In this document: piece by piece, positions 27,115 through 36,179 of the stretch
How the letters are laid out: the number at the start of each line of letters is the position of its first letter
Numbering within the stretch: the stretch's first letter is position 1
Source: CAYLNL01 sp964385175
GTDB taxonomy: Bacteria > Bacteroidota > Bacteroidia > Flavobacteriales > Flavobacteriaceae
Direction of reading: 5' to 3'
Length of the DNA: 64,000 nt
NCBI GenBank assembly: GCA_964385175.1
Contig: CAYLNL010000001.1
Location: 124,001-188,000, forward strand
Program-made: the position numbers and the translations under genes
Notes under the pieces: model-generated
Seen by the model: the letters and a program-made list of their open reading frames with translations, nothing else
Database searches by the model: none
Told to the model about the DNA's origin: nothing

Positions 27115-27127
27115 GTATATATTTCAA
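27096..27127 (-). promoter_or_regulatory. metK promoter
   Basis: On the minus strand TTG (27125-27127), 21 bp, then TACATTTG (27096-27103), a good Bacteroidota -33/-7 pair about 118 nt before the metK ATG. Confidence 0.6.
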
Positions 27128-27257
27128 GTGCCAGATTTTTATGGTTGTGTGCAAGCTGTTTTTAGGGTAGGCTGCAATGTTAGAAAAATGCCTATTTTTA
27201 CCCCTTGAGGAGTATTGCTTTGCAAAAAGCTATGTTGAACTGATTAACAAATAAGGT

Positions 27258-29411
27258 ATGACCGATTTTTTCCGCCATCTCATAGAAGAATTTCAATTGC
27301 CATTGCACAACCCGGTACTGGTATTTTCACTTATTCTTTTCATTATTTTGTTATCTCCTGTTCTGTTGCGGCGGCTTAATATCCCAGGAATTATAGGGCT
27401 TATTATTTCCGGGGTGCTTATTGGCCCGCATGGGTTTAACTTACTGGAAAAAAATTCGGCGGTTGATTTGTTTTCTACCATTGGCTTGCTCTACATTATG
27501 TTTATTGCCGGGCTGGAGCTGGATATGGGGGAGTTTAAGGCAAACCGAAATAAAAGTTTATTGTTCGGGATTTTTACCTTTGTCTTGCCACTGGCTATAG
27601 GTTTTCCAGCTTGTTACTATATATTAAAATATGATTTTAATGCGAGTTTGCTCACAGCCAGTATGTTTGCTACGCATACGTTGGTTGCCTATCCTATTGT
27701 AAGTAAATTGGGCATAGCTAAAAACCAGGCCGTGGCTATTTCAGTGGGTGGAACTATTTTAACAGATGCAGCGGTTTTGATTATCCTGGCAGTTATAATG
27801 GGTAATAGTGAAGGGAATCTTAACCAGGCTTTCTGGATTAGACTGGGGGTGTCATTAACAGTTTTTTCGGTTATTATGTTTTTGTTTATTCCCAAGATAG
27901 CCCGGTGGTTTTTCCAGAAGCTGGAAAGTGAAAAACACGCTCATTATATTTTTGTACTGTCTGTGGTGTTTTTTGCAGCCTTTCTGGCAGAAGTGGCGGG
28001 TGTTGAACCGATAATTGGGGCGTTTGTAGCAGGACTGGCATTAAACCCACTTATTCCTCATTCGTCTGCATTGATGAACCGAATTGAGTTTATAGGCAAT
28101 TCGCTTTTTATTCCTTTTTTCCTCATTTCAGTGGGTATGCTGGTAGATATACGGGTTATTTTTAATGGTACAACCGCTCTTGTGGTGGCAGGCACGCTAA
28201 CTGCCGTTGCTTTAATAGGAAAATGGTTGGCAGCGCTATTCACCCAGTTGTCATTTAAATATACTGGCGCTCAACGGCAGTTAATATTTGGACTTAGCGG
28301 CGCGCATGCGGCGGCTACCCTTGCGGTTATCCTTGTGGGTTACCAGGCGAATATTTTGGATGAAAATATTCTAAACGGTACGATTGTTTTAATATTGATA
28401 ACGTGTGTGGTGGCTTCGTTTGCGACAGAGAAAGCTGCTAAGCGGATTGCTTTGAGCGAGAAAGGCGACTGGAAGGAGGCGGCTAAAGACAGGCTGGTTA
28501 GCGAGCATATTCTCATCCCGGTTGCTAATTTCTTGTATGCAGAGAAGTTATTGGATTTTGCGGTGTTACTTAAAGATAAAAAATCGGCTAATCCTATTAC
28601 GTTACTTTCCGTAGTTCCTAATAATGAGGAGGCAGAATTGAAGGTGTTGTCGTACCGCAAGGAGCTTGAAAAGTTTGTGAAACATGCTTCGGCCTCTGAA
28701 ATAAAGGCGAATACGGTGGCTACGATTGATTATAATTTTGCCAGTGGCATTGCCCGGATTTCTAAGGAGTTGATGGCGGATATTGTGATTATGAACTGGC
28801 AACAAAAGGCTGGTTTTTTTGATAAGTTGCTGGGCGAGGGGCCTGATTCGGTTATTAATAGGGTTAACAAAAACCTGTTTATTTGCCGGTTTGTGAAACC
28901 ATTGCTGGATAAGAATAGGTTGGTGTGTATTATTCCACCTTTTTCAGAAAAGGAAAGGGGTTTTGAATTGCTGGTGCAGAAAATTTCGAGAATTTCTCAA
29001 GAGCTTAGCATTCCTATTGTAATTTTTTCAGGGGAAGAAAGTTTTCAATATGTGCTACAGGTAACTGAGAAGCTAAAATTAGGCAGTAAACCTGTTTTTA
29101 AAAGGTTCCCAGATTGGGAAGATTTCTTGGTTCTTTCCCGCGATATTGATGTGAATGATTTAATTGTGTTTGTTTCTTCCCGCAAAGGGTCTATTTCTTA
29201 CATGCCTGTTTTAGAGAAGATACCGCAAAAACTGGAAAAATACTTCTCGCAGAATAATATGATGTTGTTTTACTCACAGGAGTATGCGCAGGCGCTCCCA
29301 GGCGATGTGTATGAAGATTTTTCATCGGCGCCACTCACAAAAGGAATAGAGACAATTGAACAAATAGGGAAAGGAATTGGCAGCATTTTTAAAAAGAATA
29401 AGGAAGAATAG
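27258..29411 (+). CDS. Cation:proton antiporter (CPA2/KefB-NapA type) with UspA-like tail
   Basis: 717 residues. The first ~390 form a Na+/H+ exchanger domain of some 12 hydrophobic helices. The conserved segments are LNIPGIIGLIISGVLIGPHG (44-63), LYIMFIAGLELDMGEF (78-93) and VEPIIGAFVAGLALN. HILIPVANFLYAEKLLDFAVLLKDKK (about 415-440) opens a soluble universal-stress-protein-like region that probably regulates transport; a second such unit may follow. There is no TrkA-N/RCK domain, so it is not a classic KefB/KefC. It is an inner-membrane exchanger for pH or cation balance; the ion is unknown. It is monocistronic and ends in a hairpin. Confidence 0.88.
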   Translation: MTDFFRHLIEEFQLPLHNPVLVFSLILFIILLSPVLLRRLNIPGIIGLIISGVLIGPHGFNLLEKNSAVDLFSTIGLLYIMFIAGLELDMGEFKANRNKSLLFGIFTFVLPLAIGFPACYYILKYDFNASLLTASMFATHTLVAYPIVSKLGIAKNQAVAISVGGTILTDAAVLIILAVIMGNSEGNLNQAFWIRLGVSLTVFSVIMFLFIPKIARWFFQKLESEKHAHYIFVLSVVFFAAFLAEVAGVEPIIGAFVAGLALNPLIPHSSALMNRIEFIGNSLFIPFFLISVGMLVDIRVIFNGTTALVVAGTLTAVALIGKWLAALFTQLSFKYTGAQRQLIFGLSGAHAAATLAVILVGYQANILDENILNGTIVLILITCVVASFATEKAAKRIALSEKGDWKEAAKDRLVSEHILIPVANFLYAEKLLDFAVLLKDKKSANPITLLSVVPNNEEAELKVLSYRKELEKFVKHASASEIKANTVATIDYNFASGIARISKELMADIVIMNWQQKAGFFDKLLGEGPDSVINRVNKNLFICRFVKPLLDKNRLVCIIPPFSEKERGFELLVQKISRISQELSIPIVIFSGEESFQYVLQVTEKLKLGSKPVFKRFPDWEDFLVLSRDIDVNDLIVFVSSRKGSISYMPVLEKIPQKLEKYFSQNNMMLFYSQEYAQALPGDVYEDFSSAPLTKGIETIEQIGKGIGSIFKKNKEE

Positions 29412-29415
29412 CCCA

Positions 29416-29439
29416 CATCCCGAACGTTAGTTCGGGATG
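29416..29439. terminator. Hairpin between convergent antiporter and peptidase genes
   Basis: CATCCCGAAC (29416-29425) and GTTCGGGATG (29430-29439) form a perfect 10-bp stem with a GTTA loop, 4 nt after the antiporter stop. There is no immediate T-run, so it may be a transcript-end stabiliser or a small REP-like element. Confidence 0.5.
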
Positions 29440-29476
29440 AGAGGGATTATTCAGAGAGGTTTTCTGTTTCGGTATT

Positions 29477-31099
29477 TTATAAACGGGCTTTTCCGCTGGA
29501 AACTTGATATGCTAAAATGAGGGCGTTGTATAAATTGGCCATTTTCCCGGAGCGGGAAAGGTTGGCGAAGGGTTGTTGTTGCGTTGGGTCGCCTCCCACA
29601 GCAACGGTTTTGTTAGAAGCTAAACCAGATTGCATTATGATGTGTTTTACCTGTGGTGCAGTGAGTGTTGGAAAGTAAGAGCGAATAAGCGCTGCGATAC
29701 CGCTTACAGCAGGGGCGGCCATAGAGGTGCCTTGTTCAAATTCATAATTATTGTTGGGTGTGGTTGACCATATTTTAGTTCCCGGGGCGAAAATATCTAC
29801 CCCGTGTTTTCCGTAGTTAGAAAAGGAAGCCACCATATCGCTGCCATACATATATTCCAGGGCGCCTACGGTGAGAAAATTATCGGCTATTTCTGCATTG
29901 GTTCCTATGGCATCATTGGGATAACCAGCTACCTCGTCAATATTATAGGCTTCATTCCCGGCGGCGTTCACAATGAGAACATCTTTAGAAGCGGCGTAGG
30001 TAATGGCGTCCCATACCCATTGTGGATGGGGAGAATAGTATTTTCCGAAACTGGTGTTAATTATTTTCGCACCGTTATCCACAGCATAGCGAATGGCAAG
30101 GGCTACATCTTTATCATATTCATCGCCGTTGGGAATGGTTCTCACAGGCATAATCACCACATTTTGGGCTACGCCATTCATCCCTATTTTATTGTTGCGC
30201 ACAGCGGCAATAATACCAGCCACGTGTGTACCATGTTTAACTTCTTTTTTCACAGGGCCCATCACCTGGTTATTTCCGTAATAGCGGTCGGTAAAATCAT
30301 CAGGTCGGTCGCCTACACTTCGCCCGTTATATTCCAGGTTAAGATGGTAGTTTACCTGTTCGGTAAAATACTCAACACCTTCTGTGAGCTCTTCTTTGGC
30401 TTCGGCAACGGAGGGTTTATACATGAAAAGGCTCGTGAGAACAGAGGCAGATTGCTGCACTTTTTGGTCAGAAGAGGTAATGCCTTCTAGATCTTTCTTG
30501 GTATATACTTCTTTGCCCAGGGTCTTTTTAATAACAGCATCTGCTTCATTGAGAAAGTTTAGAATTTGCTCGTAATAATTTTTTCGCCCGGAGGCTTCCT
30601 GGTATTTTTGCTCATATTCTGCCTTAGCATTTTTGTAGGTTTCAGAACCATCATCTCCTTTTTTAACGATGCGGGTTAGCTCTAAGTTTTCATACACGGC
30701 ATCGCCCAGGAAATTCCAGCCATGCACATCATCTATATACCCATTATTATCATCGTCTTTCTGGTTGTTGGGAATTTCATCTTCATTAACCCAGATAATG
30801 TCTTTTAAATCTTCATGTTCTATATCAACCCCAGAATCAACCACGGCTACCAGCACTTTTTTTCCCTTTTTTTTGCGGAGTATTTCAGTGTAAGCCCTAT
30901 CTACACTCATCCCGGGCAGGCTGTCCAGTATCAAATCGGCGTGCGACCAGGTTTTTAAAGCTTTCTCGTCGGGCGGTATATTTTTTTCGGCATACGAATC
31001 GCTGTTTTCTATAGGTTCTGAAGAAATTTTTAGCGATGCACAGCTAACAATAGCCGTGGCGATAAAGAGGGTGGAAACAAGATAGGTGATGCGGTTCAT
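29477..31099 (-). CDS. S8 (subtilisin-like) serine peptidase, lipoprotein
   Basis: 540 residues with a lipoprotein signal (ATAIVSC, lipidated C20). The catalytic triad is complete: D88 in VVDSGVD, the histidine of HGTHVAG near 288, and the serine of GTSMAAP near 458, with the oxyanion asparagine in NAAGNE. About 200 residues separate the Asp and His motifs, against about 30 in subtilisin; the insertion is charged and partly helical (AEYEQKYQEASGRKNYYEQ). There is no obvious propeptide domain or C-terminal sorting domain, so I infer an envelope-anchored protease. It is 17 bp downstream of the MBL gene and probably co-transcribed. Confidence 0.9.
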   Translation of the reverse strand: MNRITYLVSTLFIATAIVSCASLKISSEPIENSDSYAEKNIPPDEKALKTWSHADLILDSLPGMSVDRAYTEILRKKKGKKVLVAVVDSGVDIEHEDLKDIIWVNEDEIPNNQKDDDNNGYIDDVHGWNFLGDAVYENLELTRIVKKGDDGSETYKNAKAEYEQKYQEASGRKNYYEQILNFLNEADAVIKKTLGKEVYTKKDLEGITSSDQKVQQSASVLTSLFMYKPSVAEAKEELTEGVEYFTEQVNYHLNLEYNGRSVGDRPDDFTDRYYGNNQVMGPVKKEVKHGTHVAGIIAAVRNNKIGMNGVAQNVVIMPVRTIPNGDEYDKDVALAIRYAVDNGAKIINTSFGKYYSPHPQWVWDAITYAASKDVLIVNAAGNEAYNIDEVAGYPNDAIGTNAEIADNFLTVGALEYMYGSDMVASFSNYGKHGVDIFAPGTKIWSTTPNNNYEFEQGTSMAAPAVSGIAALIRSYFPTLTAPQVKHIIMQSGLASNKTVAVGGDPTQQQPFANLSRSGKMANLYNALILAYQVSSGKARL

Positions 31100-31116
31100 A
31101 AAAAATAGGTATTATA

Positions 31117-31980
31117 TTAGTTACTTAATTCACGAAAGGAATAGGTTTCTTTTAGGGCTACTTTTTTTTCGGTTTGTTGCAAGGTACAAATTTCATGGTA
31201 CGGGTCGTGTTCCAGGAAAATAAAATAATTATTAATGGCGGCATCTTGTAAAAATTCAGCTTTTTCTTCAAGCGTTAGCAGCGGGCGGGTATCATACCCC
31301 ATTATATATGGCAGAGGAATATGCCCAACGGTGGGGATTAAATCGGCTGCAAAAACAATGGTTTTTCCTTGATAGTGCAGGTGCGGTAGCATTTGTTTTT
31401 CAGTATGCCCATTTACAAAAAGAATATCAAAACCCAACTCCGGGCAAGGTTGGTAATTGCCAGTTCCTAAAATGGGGATAAGGCGAAGTTGCCCGCTTTC
31501 TTGTATGGGAAGTATATTTTCAGGCAGAAAGGAGGCTTTCTCGCGTGCATTGGGGCGGGTAGCCCACTCCCAGTGCGCCTGGTTGCTCCAGAAAAGGGCA
31601 TTTTTAAAGGTGGGCTCGTAGCTGGTTCGGGACGAATTCCACTGCACGCTTCCCCCGCAGTGGTCAAAATGAAGATGGGTAAGGAAAACATCGGTAATAT
31701 CATCGCGATGAAAACCAGCTTTTTTGAGGGAATTGTCTAAAGTATCTTCACCCCAGAGGTAATAGTGCCTGAAAAAAGATTCTGGTTGTTTATTTCCAAT
31801 TCCGGTATCAATAAGAATAAGGCGGTTTCCATTTTCTATGAGGAGGCATCGCATGGTTAACTCAATCATATTGCGCTCGTCTGCCGGGTTGGTTTTGCTC
31901 CAGATGGTTTTAGGAACTACCCCAAACATGGCGCCGCCATCTAACTTAAAGTTGCCGCACTCAATAGGATACAGTTTCAC
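31117..31980 (-). CDS. MBL-fold metallo-hydrolase
   Basis: About 287 residues of the metallo-beta-lactamase superfamily. The metal motif is THLHFDHCGG, with further ligands in GHTEKQM and AADLIPT. LILIDTGIGNKQ precedes it, and the overall layout resembles quorum-quenching-lactonase-like or glyoxalase-II-like hydrolases of Bacteroidota. The substrate is unknown. A GTG at 31980 gives MKLYPIECGNFKLDGGAMFG, the usual N-terminus; an ATG at 32001 adds seven residues. No signal peptide, so cytosolic. The pairing with an S8 peptidase lipoprotein is noteworthy. Confidence 0.82.
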   Translation of the reverse strand: MKLYPIECGNFKLDGGAMFGVVPKTIWSKTNPADERNMIELTMRCLLIENGNRLILIDTGIGNKQPESFFRHYYLWGEDTLDNSLKKAGFHRDDITDVFLTHLHFDHCGGSVQWNSSRTSYEPTFKNALFWSNQAHWEWATRPNAREKASFLPENILPIQESGQLRLIPILGTGNYQPCPELGFDILFVNGHTEKQMLPHLHYQGKTIVFAADLIPTVGHIPLPYIMGYDTRPLLTLEEKAEFLQDAAINNYFIFLEHDPYHEICTLQQTEKKVALKETYSFRELSN

Positions 31981-32175
31981 TGCGCAGTTTTCTTTCTGCA
32001 AAGTAATGAAAGGGTTTTGGTATATGATGCTAAGTGGAAGTTCTTTTTTGGGATTTTTAACATTTAAAAGGCTTATAAAACGTTAACTCATAAATTCAAG
32101 ACGGATATATAGTAGAAATGGGGGCATGAGGTAATAAAAATATAGGGAAATGAAATTTTTAAAGCCGGGCAATAA

Positions 32176-32286
32176 AATTACAGCGTTACCCATAAGGGTA
32201 AAAGCAACTATGAATGGATATTCGATTTTAAGGACTTATTTGTTGGAGAGGTGCTGGAGCAGGGCTTATATAGGATTAGTTCTTGA
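32176..32286 (+). other. Open stretch of unknown origin at the island edge
   Basis: The 274-bp gap from 32002 to 32275 has no gene I can support. Within it, 36 codons are open on the plus strand with protein-like composition (...YEWIFDFKDLFVGEVLEQG...), no ATG, and a stop inside the end of the nuclease gene. It may be the tail of a gene lost when the restriction-like island arrived, or chance. Confidence 0.2.
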
Positions 32287-32977
32287 CAATATTTGAATAA
32301 TAAAAGAATAAATGAAATACAGAAAACAAGGTTTTATCTTTTTTCTTATGTTCTGAATAATATGAACCTTTAAAATTTTCTTTTAATATTAAGGTTTCTA
32401 ATTGCTTTGTAGTTTCTATACTTGAATTTTTAGCAAAGTTATCATTAACCTTACCCTTTACTTTTTCGTAATCCCAATTAGGATTTTCGATAAAACCTAA
32501 TTGTCCCTCAAATGGCAATCTTAATCTTGAATAATTCCTTTCTGTGAATTTTTTAGTATCTCTTACATAGTCTGAAATTGAACCTAACCTTTTACATTCT
32601 ATGGCAAAATAAGGTTTGGTATTTCTTCCCCAAGAGTCTTTTAAGCCTTTATCAACTATATGAATATCAATTGGATCGTTATGAAGTTCATTATCTACCA
32701 AACTTGTATATTCTTCTGAAACTTCTTTATTAATGGTAAAATGCTCTGTTCCAATATCAATCAAAGAAAGTTCATTCTCCAAATAGTCATCAACCAAACG
32801 GTTTCTTAAAAAATCTTCATGTTTAATTTTTCCTCTTTCATTAAAATCAAATACAACCCCTTCAGCAATAATTTTGTCGTAACTGTTAATCACACAAATC
32901 AAAATCAGTTTTACCCTACCTAATGCATCAGAGTCCGGTGTTTTTCTGTGTTGATTAAATTCAGAGGCGTTAGACAT
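32276..32977 (-). CDS. Putative PD-(D/E)XK nuclease, partner of the adjacent DNA methyltransferase
   Basis: A 233-residue protein with no named family that I recognise. Residues 101-129 read DPIDIHI, a 19-residue spacer, then YFAIECKRL. This matches the PD-(D/E)XK nuclease core with D104, E127 and K129 as metal and catalytic residues. An upstream helix EDFLRNRLVDDYL (54-66) fits the first core helix with its conserved Glu. It is AT-rich like its partner, unlike the flanking genes, and begins 5 bp after the methyltransferase stop. I infer the restriction or effector subunit of a two-gene defence system; this function is not proven. Confidence 0.65.
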   Translation of the reverse strand: MSNASEFNQHRKTPDSDALGRVKLILICVINSYDKIIAEGVVFDFNERGKIKHEDFLRNRLVDDYLENELSLIDIGTEHFTINKEVSEEYTSLVDNELHNDPIDIHIVDKGLKDSWGRNTKPYFAIECKRLGSISDYVRDTKKFTERNYSRLRLPFEGQLGFIENPNWDYEKVKGKVNDNFAKNSSIETTKQLETLILKENFKGSYYSEHKKKDKTLFSVFHLFFYYSNIVKN

Positions 32978-32982
32978 AAAGC

Positions 32983-35900
32983 TTATTTTGAGTTTAAATG
33001 TTCTAATTCAGCTTTTTGTATTTCTTCTCTAAATTCAGCTACATCATACCAAGCCATTGCTCTATGCCAAGATTTATATTCATTCGGTTTTATAACATAA
33101 AAAGAATTTTCTTCAAATCCCTTTATATCCTTTTGGATATAGAGATTTTTTGTGGGGTCTGAAATACTTACAACCTCTGATATACTTAATGTATTTGCTA
33201 AAGTTTTTAAAATGCTATTAGCATTCTTATTTTTAGAATAAATAACAGTTTCTTTAGGTTGCTCATTCTTCATAACAAAATTCATTGCAATAAAATGTTC
33301 TAAAGGGAAAATCTCAACCTGTATATGCTCGTCTGTATATATCTTTGAAAACACATTTAGAAAGACCTCTGCGTACTTTTTTAAAATCTCATCTTTATTT
33401 CTACCAAATTTTTCAAAACTGGTAATATAATCTTGCTTATTTTCTTGAAATTGGTATCTTGAAACATTCAAAACATAATCAATTAGGTCTTTTTCGTGTT
33501 CCTTTACCTCGTAAATCTCATTGATTAAATTATTTATTTGATTTAATGTAGTTGCATTTATTGGAGGTTTTGATTTTTCTACATTGGTTGGTTTTAATTC
33601 AAATTCAGAATTAGATTGTTTTTTGTAATATTCAGATATAGGATTTAAAAATTCAGAATTGAATTTTTTAAATATTTCAAATTTATTTACTAAATCGTCT
33701 ATAAAAGGAAATTGTTTATGCTCCGTAATATAGATTTCAGGAATATAAATACCCCAACCAGAGGAATTTAAAAACATAAAATATTTATAGAAATCTGATA
33801 ATAATATAGAAGTGTAAATCTCAAACAAAACCCCATCAGTACTATTAAAATTCACACCGTAAACTGTACTATCAAATACAAAATCAAAATTAGTTCTTGA
33901 AAATTTAATATTTGAAGATGTGCTTTTCTGAATTATTATTTTTTTACCTAAAAACAAGTCTTTTGTCCTTCCTGCCTCTAAATAGCAATCGCTATCATCT
34001 AATCTATGGTACTTATTTAAATTATCGGTTAAGTAATTTAAGAAATCTGTTCTTTTTAAATAAGGCAACCCTACCAATTCTGTATAATGATTTTTAGGTG
34101 TACCTCTGAAAATCCCTTTGCTAAATTTTATGCCATTCTCTTCAAATTTAGACCCTATTGATTTAAAGTCCCTAAACCTATTTAATAAATAATAATCCAA
34201 AGTATTCCCATACAAAGCAACTTTAAACATCCAATCGTTTTCGGTAAAATGTCTTTGCAATATCTCTTTATGGTCAAATTTTTCAATGACTAACATTTTA
34301 AAATTTTTCAAAAAAGAATTTGATTTTACTGCAAAATGATTTACAATATTTGCTCCAGTATCTTTATGCTTGGAGTTTTTAAAATTTAAAATAATTGCAG
34401 GGTTTTTTTTATCCTTGAAAATAAACCGTCTAACAGCAGATAAGTCTAAACAAATGTTCAAATAGTTCTCTCTTAAAAAATACTCCTTAAAAGATTTTGC
34501 AAAATTATTGTGTACTGCTTTACTTGTAATTATCAACGAACAAGTTGGTTCAAAACTTTTGAAATCTTTTGTTCTTAATACAAAGGACTGTGAAATTTGG
34601 TAGTCGCTTACAACACTTAAGAGATTTTCTTTTGTGAGGTAATCTATGTGTTTTTTATCTTTTTTGCCGTTTTTCCAAGGCGGATTTCCCAAAATAAATT
34701 TTGGTTGTATATCCTTTAAAACCGAATTAAACTTATGTTCTGTATCAAAAAAGTTCGCCTCAAAAAGGTTTTTCCCAATCAGTTCTGGAAATTTATACTC
34801 ATTTATATCTGCTGGCTCTAAATAATCTAAAAGAGCAATATATACTGAAAAGCAGGTTACCTTTAAGGCTTGTTCGTTTATATCAATTCCGTAAAGGTTA
34901 TTTTCTGCAAATCCTTTTATTTTTTCTGCAAAGGCTTTGTTATCTTCATTTCCGTTTTGTTCAATTTCTTTTTCTATAATTCTACGAAGGCTTTGAACGA
35001 GGAAAATTCCCGAACCAACCGCTACTTCAAAAACGGTACAGTCTTCGGGTTTGTTTTGCTTTAAAAACTCATCAACAGTATCTTTTAAGATATAATCTAC
35101 CAAAAAAGAAGGTGTATAAACAGCGGAATCTAACTTTCTTGTTTCTTCATCAATTAAAGATTCGTAAATGCCCGAAATTACCTCAACTGGAATAATAGAA
35201 AAATCAAAAATCTCAAAGAAAAAATCTTTAAATAAAGAATCGTCTCCTTCCAATTCTCCAGCAAATACGCCCGATAAATATTCTGCTTGTTGCGTGTTTA
35301 AAGTAATGTCAGTTTCTTTGAAAAGAACACCATTAAAGCGTTTGTTTAATAATTTGAAAAGTTCATTTAGCTGTTGAGGTTGTTTAATTAACTGAATAAA
35401 ACTTTTTCGTCTTTCATTTAGTTCATCAACTTTGCCCGAAATTAATTTATCGTGAATTTTTATTTTTCTATCAATTAAATAGCGAATAAAAATCAGTCTC
35501 AAAATAAGGGAATTTGCCTCATTTTCAGAAAGTTCAAATTGTTTTAAATCTTCCCTTACTTTTTTGATATTACTAAAAAGACGTTCGTTTACTCTTTGCT
35601 TTTGGTTTTTTCTTCTTTTACCATCAATATATTTTTCTTGAAACCACTCCCAAGTTTTACCACTTTCTAACTCCCATAAATTAAATAATCTTTCAATTTC
35701 TTGTTGAGATAAATTGATTTTCTCAAGTGAATTTTGTTTTTTGTCCTTTACATAATTTAAGGCATTGAAAACTTTAATTTCCGTTTTTTCAATAATGAAG
35801 ATTATAGACGTATTATCAAAAGACCAGACCTTTTTATATAGTTCATCTAAATTCCTTTTTCGTTCAGTAAAGTCAAAAAATAAAATAAGAGGTTGAGAAT

Positions 35901-36093
35901 TGAAAAAATAAACAGCATCGGGTTCTATGGATTCAATTCTTTGTTGAATATCCTTGTGAAAACCGCCAATTTCGTTGTTTAAGTCAATACAATAGCCATC
36001 CTTATCTTTGTTTCCAAAGACAACACTTTTCTCTAATTGTAGCTGAGATAAAAAACTATGTAAGGTAGTATTTTTCACGGTATAAAAATACAT
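32983..36093 (-). CDS. Eco57I-like N6-adenine DNA methyltransferase (type IIG-like)
   Basis: About 1036 residues. An N-terminal mixed domain (to ~190) is followed by a helical connector and a class I methyltransferase: motif I FEVAVGSGIFL near 350-360, a YGIDINEQAL segment that fits motif II, and catalytic motif IV NPPW near 468. The following ~500 residues, with a TaqI-like specificity character (KGIFRGTPKNHY...GLPYLKRTDF), should choose the DNA target. I find no convincing E-x-K nuclease motif in the N-terminal domain. It is strongly AT-rich, suggesting transfer. Start choice is uncertain: 36153 adds residues from GC-richer junction DNA, 36093 is an ATG, and GTG at 36078 gives MKNTTLHSFLSQLQLEKS. 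Confidence 0.82.
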   Translation of the reverse strand: MYFYTVKNTTLHSFLSQLQLEKSVVFGNKDKDGYCIDLNNEIGGFHKDIQQRIESIEPDAVYFFNSQPLILFFDFTERKRNLDELYKKVWSFDNTSIIFIIEKTEIKVFNALNYVKDKKQNSLEKINLSQQEIERLFNLWELESGKTWEWFQEKYIDGKRRKNQKQRVNERLFSNIKKVREDLKQFELSENEANSLILRLIFIRYLIDRKIKIHDKLISGKVDELNERRKSFIQLIKQPQQLNELFKLLNKRFNGVLFKETDITLNTQQAEYLSGVFAGELEGDDSLFKDFFFEIFDFSIIPVEVISGIYESLIDEETRKLDSAVYTPSFLVDYILKDTVDEFLKQNKPEDCTVFEVAVGSGIFLVQSLRRIIEKEIEQNGNEDNKAFAEKIKGFAENNLYGIDINEQALKVTCFSVYIALLDYLEPADINEYKFPELIGKNLFEANFFDTEHKFNSVLKDIQPKFILGNPPWKNGKKDKKHIDYLTKENLLSVVSDYQISQSFVLRTKDFKSFEPTCSLIITSKAVHNNFAKSFKEYFLRENYLNICLDLSAVRRFIFKDKKNPAIILNFKNSKHKDTGANIVNHFAVKSNSFLKNFKMLVIEKFDHKEILQRHFTENDWMFKVALYGNTLDYYLLNRFRDFKSIGSKFEENGIKFSKGIFRGTPKNHYTELVGLPYLKRTDFLNYLTDNLNKYHRLDDSDCYLEAGRTKDLFLGKKIIIQKSTSSNIKFSRTNFDFVFDSTVYGVNFNSTDGVLFEIYTSILLSDFYKYFMFLNSSGWGIYIPEIYITEHKQFPFIDDLVNKFEIFKKFNSEFLNPISEYYKKQSNSEFELKPTNVEKSKPPINATTLNQINNLINEIYEVKEHEKDLIDYVLNVSRYQFQENKQDYITSFEKFGRNKDEILKKYAEVFLNVFSKIYTDEHIQVEIFPLEHFIAMNFVMKNEQPKETVIYSKNKNANSILKTLANTLSISEVVSISDPTKNLYIQKDIKGFEENSFYVIKPNEYKSWHRAMAWYDVAEFREEIQKAELEHLNSK

Positions 36094-36179
36094 AAAAGTT
36101 ATTACTACCAGCTTAGTTCCTGAAACCAAAGCAGCAAAGACATCCAGGGTCAATTTCGCCGATGTATGGAACTATAATT

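Noticed and set aside
29804..30490. 228-codon plus-strand frame inside the subtilase gene
   Set aside because: Antisense to a gene with a complete catalytic triad. The translation is Gly/His/Ile-rich with no family features, and its length comes from codon bias.
32150..32293. Short plus-strand frame MKFLKPGNKIT...
   Set aside because: About 48 codons, no family resemblance, no promoter, and its end overlaps the nuclease gene. It is listed only as part of the island-edge observation in another frame.
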